DNA from: Gnetum montanum
Lineage: Eukaryota; Streptophyta; Gnetopsida; Gnetales; Gnetaceae
DNA: 64,000 nt
Assembly: GCA_015680685.1 (NCBI GenBank)
Contig: MNCI01001992.1
Coordinates: 388,577 to 452,576 of the forward strand
Direction: 5' to 3'
In this document: positions 35,669 through 47,091 of the stretch, in pieces
Layout: every line of letters begins with the position of its first letter
Numbering within the stretch: the first letter of the stretch is position 1
Notes under the pieces: generated by a model
Seen by the model: only the letters and a program-made list of their open reading frames with translations
Told to the model about the DNA's origin: nothing
Databases searched by the model: none
Position numbers and translations under genes: made by a program

Positions 35669-36252
35669 TGATAAAATCAATTTTTTTTGTAATAAGATAT
35701 TGAAGCAATGATATTGTAGTTAACATAGTTTTTACTATTTTCTTAGTTTAATCATTTACATTTCATAGTACTTTATTTTACATGTCATTGGTTAAGCATA
35801 GTAAGTATGACTAGTTTTGAGCACTAAGTGTAATCGTTTGGTAATCCCAGTAGTATTATTGCTTAGTGTGCCTAGTAGCATAATGCTTGGTAACCTAGCA
35901 ATGGTTATATGAGCCTAAGGTGTCTATGGTAGACCATGACCAGATGCTCATCACTATAGGCTAGAGTAGATTTACATTATTTTCATTACTTAGATTTAGA
36001 TTTTTATTCTAAAATTTTTTCATGTTCACAACTAGGAGTATTATGGGCCTAACAACATCAAATAATCATACACCTCACTAAGAGCTAAGCCATACACTTG
36101 TACCTCACTAGCTTGAGGTGTGAAGGTAGTGAACATGCACTTAAACTTAGTTACTATCATAATAACATTGCCCATCCACAGATTACAATATGATCATGCA
36201 TTGGCACTCATGAATTGTATGGTAGAGTGTTGGGATACTCCATCACTCATCA
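35669..36252 (+). repeat. 3' LTR of OTA copy C, promoter part deleted
   Basis: Starts TGATAAAATC and ends ACTCCATCACTCATCA. It is 584 bp, against about 890 bp for the LTRs at 39,526 and 45,804. The GATATC palindromes and TATA box near the LTR start are missing; the central 'GTTTGGTAATCCCAGTAGTA' part is kept. It cannot drive transcription in the usual way. Confidence 0.75.
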
Positions 36253-36367
36253 CCTACCAAGATCACAAAAAAACTTAAGTATAACCTAATAGAATAAGAA
36301 AGTTATCAAAGGAACTATGGGTTATAAACTAGAAATGTTAATTTAGGGTTATGTTTGTGATTGTAGA

Positions 36368-39300
36368 TGGCACCAAAGAGGGAAGCACCAACAGGAGAAC
36401 CTTCTAGCCTAAGGAGAAGTGGCATGAGGAGGAAGTAGCTAACAACAACAACCATAGTAGCTATAAGAATAAGCAACCAAAGCAATGCATGCAATGGAAC
36501 CTATTCAAGAGGAGCGTGAAGTGGAATTTGTCCAGTCAATAACAACAACCACCACAATAGCTACAAGAATAAGCAACCAAAGTAATGCATGCAATGGAAC
36601 CTCTTTGGGAGGAGTGTGAAGTGGAATCTATTTAGTAGATTCCCATCACATAGACCTACCAATCCAAACAAGATGAAGCTCCAAGGCCAAGGCCTAACCT
36701 TGAAGTTATACTATTGGATGCCTACTTGGAAAGAATTAGGACCAACAAAGTTCAGAGATCAGTTTTCCAAGAATTAAACTTTGGATCTTCTTGGAGTTGG
36801 CACCAAAGGACGTCCACACATAATTACAAAGGTCTCCCATGTGGTCCATTCTTTCCTCTAATGGAGAATGGTACATTGGAAAGACCTACCTATTTTGAAA
36901 CAACTGAAAAGGAGATGTGTTTATCAAAATCAAAGATATCACAGTCTCCTATTCAATTGAGGCCATTGGTTTACCTAACTTTGGGGAAACATTGCTAGAA
37001 ATTTTGATTCAAGTAGATTCATAAGGCAAGCAAGAGTGGGTCCAACATTGTTATCGAGTGGACCATAAGGAGTACAATGCACTCATGAAGGTAGAGTGTA
37101 TCTATTTCAAAATCATGACCTGTCGCCTAAATGCCATGGTGAGGCCAAATAAGGTCATAGCCTTCTTGACCCGTGAATGTGTTGCAATAAGTAGAAAGTT
37201 TCTCACCAATGTTTCATAGCTTATCTATCTAGAGTTAGAGAAGTAATTCAAAGAGAATAAAAAAGAAAGAAAAACACTCTCATTCCCATGCTTAATTCAA
37301 AAAATATGTTGAAGGGAAGGCATAGCACACTATGCCAATGATATGGTTTGTCATGCTCTTACTTCATCTTGATAGGAGATGATGAAGGAGAAGGTAGTAG
37401 TGAAGCTATAGGAAGAGGAAAGGCCATCACCACCACCACTTACAGAAGAAACCATAATAGAGGTTCTTGCAGTTACACAAAGGCCTTAGAAACTCTATGA
37501 TTAGTAGTCACAGTAGTAGCAAGGCTCAATAGGTGATGTGAAATCTTCCATTTATCATCTAGTCTTAAGGCATCTTAATAAGGTCACAAGGACCATTAGT
37601 TGGCTAGAGGAAACTATCTTGATATTCTCAACATAAAGAAATTAGGTGCCTAGAAGAAAAAATACTAGTGCTTGGAAAGTTACAATGTTCATTCTTGGAC
37701 AAGAATTCCATAAAATTTTTAAGAATATCACAAATTTCTTGGTCTTCCTAGATAAAGATAAGGAGGAAACTATTCTAGTGATGTAGCACCAAAGATAGGA
37801 GACAATGGTGGAGGTGGTGGCTACTAGGATAACAAAGGTCCTAAATGCTTCTATGGAATCTATGATAGAGATTTCCATGATGGTTGATATTTAAACATCC
37901 ATAGGAGTGGGAAGTGGTCAATTAAAGATAGCCCAACACAAAGAATTATTGGAACAATTAGTGGGATCCAAGAAACTACTTCTATAGATCTTGAATCTTC
38001 TGGATGAAATTACAATAACCCAGTTGGAGATGGTTGAGATAAAGGATAAAATCCTCATTTCTAATGCCCAAATATAGGTAGCCACCATTGAGAACTAATG
38101 ACTAGCTACTAAGGTTGCGGAGTTATGAGCCCCTCTCTCTAACCTCACCATTCCCAACCCAAAACTCACAAGGGATGAAGCTCTTTAATAGCTTCAACAT
38201 AGGATCAAAGAGGTTGAGAATGAAAAGGAGATGGTGATTTTTGACATGTCCTTATTAGAAGCCATGGCCTTCAACACTGATAAGGATTTTTTACAAGTTT
38301 ACAAGGAGAACTTGGTCGTCACCAAAGATCTTCATCACTTGTGAAATGTTGAACAACAAAGGGAATAGATGGTTAAATTTGTTTGAAAATAGCAAGAGTA
38401 GCTAGCCAAGGTGAATCTTGATCTAAAGAGGTTTATAGTGGAGAATAGGAATCTCTTGATGGAGAAATTTTGAGCACCTTGTCAGAAAATGACCATCAAA
38501 ATAGTTGTTGGGAAGAATGAGGCCTTAAAATTTGAACAAGTCAAAAATCATTACAGGAACTAGGTTGGGCTCCTCAAGGAGGTAATTGAAAAATATAAAT
38601 AATTGGCCAACACAAAGATGAATGAGATCCTCTAGAAACTCCAGCAAAGAGGTGAAGTGTGGTAGCCAATCTTTGATGGCTTAAATGCGTATAACTAAGT
38701 AGAAATTTACCTTAATGAGTTGCAAATTGAGGAGATGATTAAGTACATAAAGCTTACTAACCTTTGTTATGTAAAATTGGCTATGATAGCAACAAGGAGG
38801 TTAAGGAAAAAATTAGAGAAGTAGGTAATCAATTCCTACCTCTTATACAAGGTAGAATTCAAGCATCACAAGGAGACCAAGAAACAATTAGAGATAGCCA
38901 ACACAGTGCTTGAATTTCTTAGGAGTAGATTCATTGATTAGTGATTTATTATTGAGAACTTGGCTAGAAGAATGAACAACTACCATGAACTACAAAACCT
39001 CATAAATATGTTTGACATTGAACCTAAACAATTCACAGCATGGTTTGTTAATGCCAAGGAGTTGTTTCTTGCAATGTCGTGCTTGTGGAATATACCTACA
39101 CTAGCCCACATTGGTGAAGCTGCATGGATGGCTTATGATCCACATGGAAAAGAGAAGAAAATGAAAGCACTACTAGATGCTTTTAGACTTCCTCCAATAG
39201 TAATAGTAGTAGCAAAAAATCCTTAGCCACTTTCACTACTACAAGCCTTGGAACCTAGTGAAGGACCTTCAGTGTCAAAGAAGCCTCCACCTCCAGTCAT
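36368..39300 (+). pseudogene. Extra 3' ORF of OTA copy D, most complete copy
   Basis: Starts MAPKREAPTGEPSSLRRSGM after GTGATTGTAG, as in copies A and C. The conserved block follows with frame shifts (36,760-37,000): NGEWYIGKTYLF, IKIKDITVSYSIEAIGLPN. A middle part at 37,080-37,370 reads CIYFKIMTCRLNAMVRP and RECVAISRKFL. From about 37,560 to 38,940 it is mainly Lys/Glu/Leu-rich, coiled-coil-like sequence. The C-terminal open stretch 38,960-39,226 (MARRMNNYHELQNLINMFD...) holds WFVNAKELFLAMSCLWNI and KKMKALLDAFRL, shared with copies A and E, then a Pro-rich tail PSVSKKPPPPVIV. About 900 codons when whole; many stops. No gag, pol or transmembrane signature seen. Its role is unknown. Confidence 0.65.
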
Positions 39301-39514
39301 TGTTTGAGAATTCACCTTATCTTCAACAACTCAAGGATACCTATTGGAATTTTGTAAAGTATATAATTTTGGTAATATCGATACCAATTTTTTAATATCA
39401 TACATTTTGGCACTCAAAGTTAATGAGTCTATTTATCTCTATTTGTTTTTAAGTTAATAAATCCCATACTTTCTTAAATTTTGTAAGAAGCTTGATCCTA
39501 ATTTTTTTAGTTAG

Positions 39515-39525
39515 TTATGGAGGGA
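39515..39525 (+). other. Polypurine tract of OTA copy D
   Basis: TTATGGAGGGA directly before the LTR start TGATGAACC. Confidence 0.65.
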
Positions 39526-40409
39526 TGATGAACCATCATTCAGAAAGCTATGTTGATGAACATGCATCAACATAGTCTCATCAATGTATCCCCATCAACA
39601 CATGATGATAGGCGTTGATGTAGATGGAAGAGAAGCCTATATAAATGTGAGCACAAACTACATTTATGGAACTTTAAGTCCATAGCATAGCAAAGCTCTT
39701 GTAGTTTGATTTCTATAGAATTATAATATTTTCCTCTAAGTGCCCATAATATGAATTCAAGAGATTGTATGGATCTTTATTTGAGTGCCATATACCTGAA
39801 TGCATTACCATGAACAATAATTAAGATGAGATTTCTAACATTCATTATAGCACTTGGATTAGTTTAATCTCTCTTATTTGCACTTTATGTTTAATGCCCT
39901 TTACTTCCATAAGTCCTAATTAATTAATGCACTTATTTGTAAACACATAGGTATGACCACTTCAAGTATAACATGTTATGCTTGGTAATCCTAGTACCAA
40001 CTATTTGGTAATGGCTAGTAATAGTCATTTGGTAACCTAGTAGAATAATATGAGTTTGGGATATGTATGATAAGTAGGAGCATCTACTTTTGTTAGGGTA
40101 CTTGGCCATTAGAATAGCTAATTAATTAAATAGTTAATTATTAAGCTTTCATTTACTCATTAAGCTATTAGGAGAAAAAATATAAAAAATATACCAACAA
40201 AAATAAATTTCATAAACCTTAGCTCACATTTAACCATATGCACAAATAGCACAAGTGTGAGTCAGGAACACAATGATCATCCACTCCCTTGATTCATAGT
40301 CTAGGACTATGAGTGAACTTAGGAACTAAGTCTACGAAATTTGACCAGATTGCTGGTGCATGCTTGTGATTCATATGGTTGGGTGTAGGGAATACTCACA
40401 ACTTGTTAA
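39526..40409 (+). repeat. 3' LTR of OTA copy D
   Basis: Starts TGATGAACCATC. A TATA box CTATATAAATG lies at about 39,637. It ends GGTTGGGTGTAGGGAATACT then CACAACTTGTTA, a decayed form of the family end CACTCATCA. About 884 bp. Confidence 0.7.
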
Positions 40410-41419
40410 TACCTTAGAAAATATATCATCAAGATATAATAACATATGCATTGATGTTGGGGGTGTTAGAACCTCAAAATAATTGTAATATAGGTACACC
40501 CCAAGATATATAGTCCAATTAAAATTTTATAACTCAACATTTACCACAAAAATCAAACTTATGACTTAGAGCTTTCAAATTGAGAACCTTACTACTAGGC
40601 TAATATCTCATTATTAATAAGAGAATCAAGGATCAAATCTTATTAACGCAGAAGGGGTTGTTCCAAGCTATATTATACACAAGCTTATAAGTATATATGC
40701 CATGATGTCATAAAATACCAATTAGGAGGTTCAAAGATTAAATCTCAAGATGTACAAAATTAATATATACATGCTATCAAGAAATCAATGAATAAAAACT
40801 CTATAAGCATAAGAAGGATGTTAGAATATACTAGTATAAACCACTAGCCATAATACAAGCTATTACCATAATATTAAACTATAGTATAAAATGCAAGATT
40901 ATGCTCAATTACCTAGCATATAATGAATAATAAACCTAAGACTCTAGGTTGAAATGTTGATTTGTTACACAAAGATTTCTTAAACATGTTATAATTAACC
41001 ATTTTAACAATAAAAATGGATTGGAAGAAATAGCTAGCATGTAAAACACTAATTTCATAGTATTTAAGGATAGCTTAAATCACTGATATAAAACCTTTAT
41101 TCGAATGAATAAATCTAATAATCTATTAAAAGATATATCAATAAGTGATATCTCTAATAGAGATTTGTATAAAACATTAGATGAAGGGAAATTAAAAGCT
41201 TTAGAATTATTCACATTCTCTATAGTCTAAGAGACATTAGTATTTTCCATCTTCAAATCATTACTTGCTAAAAATTTTCTACCAAAATATCTCTACAAGA
41301 GACTCTTAAGATCAAGAAAACTTTAGATGCTTGTCTTATAGTATGACTCAAAATTCAAAACCTAAAATTTTTCAAGACAATCAACATATTACTCAAAATA
41401 ATGATATTAAAAGTTAGGT
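40410..41419. other. AT-rich stretch, no gene seen
   Basis: No ORF, LTR or known motif. It separates copy D from the chromovirus 5' LTR. Confidence 0.5.
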
Positions 41420-42410
41420 GTGCATATTGGTTTAGGGATCATAATTTACAAGTTCAAGAAGCTGGAAAGACTTCTCTTACTATTCTAGAGACATCTCGAG
41501 GAAGACTTCTCTTAATGTAGTAGAGATATCTCAGAGAAGAATTGTCTTACTATAGTAGAGACATCTTTGGGGTAGACTTCTCTTACTATAGTAGAGACAT
41601 CTTCAGATAGATGTCTCTTACTGTAGCAAAGACATCTCTAGGAAGACATCTTACCCATGGAGAAGACATTTTACCAACATAGAAGACATCTTACCCATGG
41701 AGAAGACATTTTACCAACATAGAAGACATCTATTTTGTAAGTTGGATTTTAATAGAAAATTTCATACAAAGGACAAAGATGAGTTGTATAGCATAGGAAT
41801 TTCAAAAATTTTTATTGTATTTTGGGAAATAGCCAAGATAAGTTGAAAAATGATGAATATAGCCAAGGAGAAGGTAAGAAAACCATGGAAACAACTAAAA
41901 AACCTCAAGTTGAGTTAAGAATAGATTCCTAGGTTTCTTGTCTCCTTGTTATTCATAAATATAATGTAACTCACAATTGTTGATAACGAGTAAGAGAGAG
42001 AGCTCTTGAGTATACAGAGTTTAGCAAGAGAGGGTGTGAGAGAACATTAAGTGCAATTGGTGATTTTAGCTTCAAGGTCAATTGTGAGGTGTGTTGACCT
42101 ATGTGTTCTATTCTCTTATGTCTTACTTGCAAGTGATATCTCAATCTTATATTATGGGAAAGGTTTTCTATTGATTGTATCTTGCATTAAAAATTTCTAT
42201 TGTGTTGTTGTAGAGCCTCATGCTCTTCAATATCATTTGAGTGATTGAGAGATTTTTGGATGCATGTGGGTTTTGAAAATCCTATTGTAATCTTCTAATT
42301 GAATAATTAAAGATAGCTAGTTTTATTGTTTTCTAGAAAATTTATTATCTTTTCATAAGATCTAGATTTATTATTTGAAAGTGATTAATTCTTAGAGTGA
42401 ACTTGCTCTA
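41420..42410 (+). repeat. Chromovirus 5' LTR
   Basis: Aligns with 11,772-12,709. The left edge is uncertain by about 20 bp; the right edge is set just before the primer site. Confidence 0.7.
41455..41740. repeat. GACATCT minisatellite in the chromovirus 5' LTR
   Basis: About eight units of 30-40 bp share TAGTAGAGACATCT and CTTCTCTTACTATAG. The last two units, built on GAAGACATCTTACCCATGG, are a near-exact 46-bp tandem pair (41,657-41,730). Same array as 11,835-12,045. Confidence 0.8.
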
Positions 42411-42417
42411 GCTTTAT

Positions 42418-42433
42418 TAGTATTAAAGCCTTG
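42418..42433 (+). other. Primer binding site, initiator-Met type (decayed)
   Basis: TAGTATTAAAGCCTTG. The standard chromovirus site is TGGTATCAGAGCC; three differences are transitions. It lies a few bases after the LTR. Confidence 0.6.
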
Positions 42434-42515
42434 TATTTATCAAAGCTTTATGTTAAGTTTTATGTTCATTGTAGTTGTGTTTCCTAGAATTGCTTGAGGA
42501 TTTTGTTAATTTTAG

Positions 42516-43700
42516 ATGGTACCTAAGAAGAAACAAGTGCAAGCCATAGATAAATACATGGAGAGCATGATGTCTACCTTCCAAATAATGGTTGCTTAAT
42601 TGAATGAAATCCATGAAAAGGTAGATAGAAATATCAGCCCTAGTCATATCCAAACACATGGAGGTGATGAGCATGCATGTTCATATGAAAAAGTTTTATA
42701 ACTAGGTGGAGATGGAGAAGATGAAGAGAAAGAAAAATCTAGCTATGATAGTGTAGGAATCCATTAGCTAAGGATTCTAAGGGAAGGGAATCCTATTCCT
42801 CATATAAGAATTCTAAGGTCTCCAACTATGTTAAATACACTTTCTCGCTAGGTAAGCTTGATGAGGAAAATATGTTAATGCCTACTAGAGAGCTCAAAAA
42901 TTCTACAAGACTTATATATGTGGAGTTGAAGACTTTTAGTGGTATAGATGACACCAATGTATTTGTGAGTTGGTTGAAGGTACTTGAAAAGTAATTCTAG
43001 TTGGAAGAGGTATCAAATAACTTGAGGGTACCTATTGCTAAATCCAGATTAGAAGGTATGGCTTCTACATGGTAGGAAAATGAGTTCCAAGGTTATCAAA
43101 TATATAATATTCAATCTATTAATGATTAGGATTTGATGAAATATAGATTGAAAAGAAAATTTGAATAGCCTCATTAAAGATAAGAGAACATTATGAAGTT
43201 GAAATTCCTAAGGGAAGATAACAAGGATGTCAAAGAATTCTACATTGAATTTTGTAATCTATTCCATCAAGAGAAGGTAAATTGTAAGAAGTATGAACAA
43301 GATTCGATCTTTTTAGGAGGTCTCAAAATGATGAAGTAGTAGAAGTTATCTTTTAATGAGCCACAAATACTTATTGAGGCTTATGATTTGGCTCTCAAGA
43401 TTGAGAAGAAATTACGTATATTGACAAATAGGAGTAAACAAACTTCCAAGGGGAATGCGAAGGGGTCCAAGTCATAATCTAAAGACAAGAATGATAGCCA
43501 TGACAAGAATATTTCAAGAAGCAATGAGAAGGATAAACCCAAGTATGAAGGCAAGGGAGGCAAGGATGAAGATAGTAGCTCATAAAGAATCCAATGCTTC
43601 AAGTGTGTGGAACTGGAATACAAGCAATGGGAATGTTCACTTCACAAGGCATCCAAGGGTAAAGATGTGCAAACCATGGATTTGGAGAAGACATTAAGCT
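42516..43700 (+). pseudogene. Chromovirus gag
   Basis: The ATG follows TTTTAG and reads MVPKKKQVQAIDKYMES. The capsid-like core is at 42,890-43,330: VELKTFSGIDDTNVFVSWL, SRLEGMASTW, LKRKFE, VKEFYIEFCNLFHQE. A basic Lys/Ser-rich stretch precedes a decayed zinc knuckle CFKCVELEYKQWEC (about 43,598-43,640). Stops occur throughout. Confidence 0.75.
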
Positions 43701-43829
43701 GAGGTATTCAAAGAGGTAATCCTAATACTCCAAAAATTAATGATGTTTCTAAATTAAATTCTTGTGCATTCATGAGGAGTGTGAATAGAGGAGAACTCCA
43801 TAATAGAAAGTTGTTGTTTTGAACTAGAG

Positions 43830-44160
43830 CTCTAAGTGTGCTTAGTGTAAAATTTATTCATGTTTTAATTGATGGGGAAGCCCAAGAAAATGTTATTTAT
43901 TCTAGGGAAACTACTATAATTAGGTTTGGTAACTAATCCTCATCTTAGATCTAATAAAGTACATTGGTTATCTAGAGATTTTTTACAAGAGGTAAGGAAA
44001 CAATATACTTTAAAATTTAAAATCAGAGTTTTTTATGATGCTATGAAATGTGATGTGTTTCCAATAGATTGTGATGATGTAATTCTTGGTAGAATTGGAA
44101 TTTTGACAATGGTTCTTGGTTTGATGAAGCAAGAAATGTATGGATTCTAGCTAGATCTGA
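43830..44160 (+). pseudogene. Chromovirus protease remnant
   Basis: SVKFIHVLIDGEAQENVI holds the active-site position (D-G-E where D-S/T-G is expected). FKIRVFYDAMKCDVFPIDCDD then ILG (open frame 43,926-44,150) is the later part of the domain. Weakly conserved and inactive. Confidence 0.5.
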
Positions 44161-44339
44161 TGAAATCCATAAGCTAATTCCTATGATGGTTGAACAAGTG
44201 AGGCAAAAATGCTCACTTAATGCTTCCTTAATCCTTCTAGAAGAGATGGAATATATTGAGGAACATGATGAAATAAGTTTTGGTTTTGTCATTATGACAA
44301 TAGTTGCTAATACATATGATGATGTGTAGGTTGAACTTC

Positions 44340-45160
44340 CTACACATGTACTAGTCTTGAAGGAGAAATTTTCCAAAGTATTCAAGAAGAAATTGGATGG
44401 ATTACTACCAATGAGGAATGTACAACATCAGATTTATTTTATTCCTAATGCTACCATTCTAGATGAGAGATGTTACTAGATGGAACCAGATCAATGGGTT
44501 GAATAGCAAATGCAAGTAGATGAGTTACTTGCAAATGCCTTCATGAAGGAATCCATTTTAGCTTGTGTAATTCTAGTAGTGCTAGTACTAAAGAAGGACA
44601 ATGATGAACAAAGGATATGCATTGTTTCTAGGGTAGTGAACAAGATAATAGTGAGGTAAATATTTCTTCTTCCAAAGATAGATAATATCCTTGATGTCCT
44701 TACCAATGCTAAAAGTTTTAGAAAAATTGATTTAAAGGGTGGTTAACATCAAATCAGAATCAGGCCTAGTGATGAGTGGAAGATAACTTTCAAGATATTT
44801 AATTAATTTTTTGAGTACTTGGTGATGCCATTTGGGCTCATGAATGCACCTACTAAATTCATGAGGTCCATGCATGATGTATTAAGAGAATTTCTTGGTA
44901 AGTGTTGTATTATCTTTTTTTACAATATTTTGATGTATAGGTCTAATGAGAAAGAGCTTTTAAATCACTTGAGAATGTTTTATCTTAAGTTGAATGAGGC
45001 ATAGTTGGTGATCAATGTGAACAAAGTGATTTCTTCAAGATAAAAATCACATATTTAGGGCATGTGATTTCTAAAAACCAAATTTGGATGGAAGCTACCA
45101 AGGTGAAAGCTATTAATGATTGGTGAACTCCTAAGGATGTTGTGGAGTAAGATCATTTCT
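44340..45160 (+). pseudogene. Chromovirus reverse transcriptase
   Basis: Order of motifs: MRNVQHQIYFIPNAT, QVDELLANAFMKESILAC, LLPKIDNILDVLTNAKSF, IDLKGG.HQIRIRPSDEW, LVMPFGLMNAPTKFM (44,819), then IIFFYNILMY where YFDDIL is expected, so both catalytic Asp are lost. This pattern is that of chromovirus RT and differs clearly from the FMDDF RTs at 22.6 and 28.8 kb. Confidence 0.85.
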
Positions 45161-45690
45161 TAGTTTAATAGGTTTGTATAGATGGCTAATAAAAAAGTTT
45201 AGTGACAATTCATGGCCTATGTTTACTTTGTTAAAGAAAAATAAAGATTTCATGTGGAATAATAAAACCCAAGGAAGCTTTGACTTGTTAAAAGCACAAA
45301 TTACCAATGAACCAATATTTGTAATTTCATATTTTTAGAAGGTTTTTCAAGTGGAGGTGAATGCAAGTGGACTTACCATTCATGGGGTACTTTCACAAGA
45401 AGGTATGCATATTGCTTTCTTTTTTTGAAAATTTAAATGAGCCAAGGAAAAAATATAGCATATATGAAAAGGAGTTGTACGGTATTATTCAAGTAATTAA
45501 ACATTCGAGGCATTATTTATTGCTCAAAGAGTTCACTTTGATGACAAACCACAAAGCACTTCAATTTCTAAACTCATAATAGAATTTTAGTGCAAAGCAC
45601 ATGAAATGGATTGCATAGTTATAGGAGTTCAATTTTGTGTTAAAGCAAAAAAATGGAAGAGCCAATGTGGTGGTTGATGCATTATCCAAG
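45161..45690 (+). pseudogene. Chromovirus RNase H
   Basis: YSIYEKELYGIIQVIKHSRH then FTLMTNHKALQFLNS (open frame 45,361-45,579; TNH where TDH is expected) and IA.L.EFNFVLKQKNGRAN then VVDALSKVHL. Integrase should follow but is cut off at 45,803 after about 110 bp. Confidence 0.8.
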
Positions 45691-45803
45691 GTGCATTTGG
45701 TGAATTTCAACATACCTCATGTGGAAGATATGGGTGATTTTATTTCTTTGTATAAGCATGATGATGATTTTTTATAGGTTTGAAGGAGTCTTAAAAGAGC
45801 CAT

Positions 45804-46697
45804 TGATGAGTGGTGGAGCAATCCAACACCCAACCATACAAGTTACGAGTGTTCGTGCACAACCCAATTGTAATCCATGGATGGTCAATTTGATATGCTA
45901 GTAATTGAGTTAACCTTATGATCACTATGTTCCCATTCAGGATAGTAAATTCTAAGTGTATGGTTTAGTTGGTAATGAGGCATATGATAGTTGATGTTGA
46001 TCGACCACTATCACTCCTAAGTGTAGACATGATAAAGATGAAAGTAGGTACTAAGTCTAAGTAAGAACGAGTAAGTAAATCTATTCTAGACCATGACAAT
46101 GGATAATCATTCCTAATTTACTGACCATGTCTTGGGCCTATGTAATCATCCCTGTGATTACCAAGTATCATGATACTAGGTGAACCAAGTGATAATATTA
46201 CTAGGATTACCAAACGATCACACTTAACACTTGAAATTAGTTGTATCCATTCTACTTACTATCAACAAGTAGAGATAATATGCTTTGAAAAAGTAAAGTA
46301 ATAAACATTAAGCTAAATAAGTAGTAAACATTATGCTAAGTAAAAAACATAAGCTAAGGGAATGTTGCAATGATGAAAAATAGTTTTGGTCTTTATTTTC
46401 GAGCATAATTTGTGCCCAAGTATAAATTTCTTGAACAAAGACTCCATTCAACTACAGCACATCACACTACTAGCATTCACTCTTCTAATCACTAAGTCTA
46501 AATTCAAGAAATAAAACAACAAGAGTTTGGTTACTATGGGACTCCAAAAGTTCATGGATTATGCACCCAAGTATCGTATTTATAGGGCTCCATATATCTC
46601 AAGACATCATATCAATGATGACATAGCATGTGCTATGACATTGTTGATATGATATCATTGTTACGATATTGTAATGCATCAAAATTTGGATTTATCA
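45804..46697 (-). repeat. 3' LTR of OTA copy E
   Basis: Bounded on the plus strand by TGATGAGTGG and GATTTATCA (LTR start TGATAAATC on the minus strand). 894 bp. A TATA box CTATAAATACG and several GATATC-type palindromes (46,600-46,670) mark the promoter. Closest in sequence to the partial LTR at 10,124. Confidence 0.8.
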
Positions 46698-46709
46698 TAC
46701 CCCCATGTG
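46698..46709 (-). other. Polypurine tract of OTA copy E
   Basis: CACATGGGGGTA on the minus strand, directly before the LTR. Confidence 0.75.
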
Positions 46710-46894
46710 TAATTGGAAACTTGTTCTCAAGCTAAAACAAAATGAGAATAGATTTTCTTACAAATTTTGGAGGTAGATTCAACTATACATGATTGATAGA
46801 CTATTTACATGAATTTGAATGCCACAGTGATGTTTGTACAAAATTTAACACAAGTGTATAATAAAAAGACAAAAATGAAAGTGGCTTAATGTGG

Positions 46895-47090
46895 ATCAGG
46901 TTCTTGGTTGTGGTGGCTCTTCCATTGGTTGCTTCCCTTTATCATCAGGCTTCATAAATTGTATCTATTCAGCAATGCCTAAAGTCTTTCTTCTTCTGTC
47001 TAGGGATTGTGTACCTTCCACACTTGTTGAGCAATGTGTGATGGAGCTAGTACATCCCATGGGCATGGCAGTTGTGGGAACATGTAATTA
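46895..47090 (-). pseudogene. C-terminus of the OTA extra ORF, copy E
   Basis: Minus-strand reading gives MFPQLPCPWDVLAPSHIAQQ, then ALLN and a MEEPP tail. It aligns without gaps to the copy D stretch beginning LFLAMSCLWNIPTLAHIGEA, and its tail matches copy C near 35,430. The upstream part is absent here but present at 1,763 onwards. Confidence 0.7.
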
Positions 47091-47091
47091 T

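Larger units (their letters stand above)
26665..36252 (+). mobile_element. OTA-group Ty3/Gypsy element, copy C
   Basis: Plus-strand order: gag C-terminal remnant, protease, RT, RNase H, integrase (with core), long spacer, shortened extra ORF, polypurine tract, 3' LTR. The 5' LTR, primer site and gag N-terminus are missing; the left edge meets copy B head to head. It is the only copy here that shows polymerase, extra ORF and 3' LTR in one line, so it fixes the order of the family. Confidence 0.8.
36253..40409 (+). mobile_element. OTA copy D: extra ORF, polypurine tract and LTR only
   Basis: Begins directly at the end of copy C's LTR with 115 bp of ORF leader, then the extra ORF (36,368-39,300), polypurine tract and a full-length LTR. 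No primer site follows the LTR end at 36,252 and there is no gag or pol. Either a deletion fused copy C's LTR to the tail of another element, or this is a gag-pol-less derivative that uses the LTR at 35,669 as its 5' LTR. Confidence 0.65.
41420..45803 (+). mobile_element. Chromovirus 5' half (LTR, gag, protease, RT, RNase H)
   Basis: Plus-strand order: 5' LTR, Met-type primer site, gag, protease, RT, RNase H. It is cut at 45,803, where a minus-oriented OTA LTR begins. No integrase follows. The integrase, chromodomain and 3' LTR of a matching element lie at 10,557-12,709, also next to a minus-oriented OTA LTR. Confidence 0.8.
45804..47090 (-). mobile_element. OTA copy E: 3' LTR, polypurine tract and C-terminus of the extra ORF
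   Basis: Minus-oriented. The sequence at 46,895-47,090 encodes the C-terminal part of the extra ORF, followed by polypurine tract and a complete LTR. The break at 47,090 is the exact partner of copy A's break at 1,763, so this is best seen as the missing 3' end of copy A. Confidence 0.8.

Noticed and set aside
41455-41740. Regularly spaced repeats resembling a CRISPR array
   Set aside because: Units are diverged, spacers are not unique, and the array sits inside a plant LTR and recurs in its partner LTR.
43381-43697. Two opposing 80-residue ORFs
   Set aside because: They lie in the Lys/Ser-rich part of the chromovirus gag in other frames; the gag frame is supported by motif order on either side.
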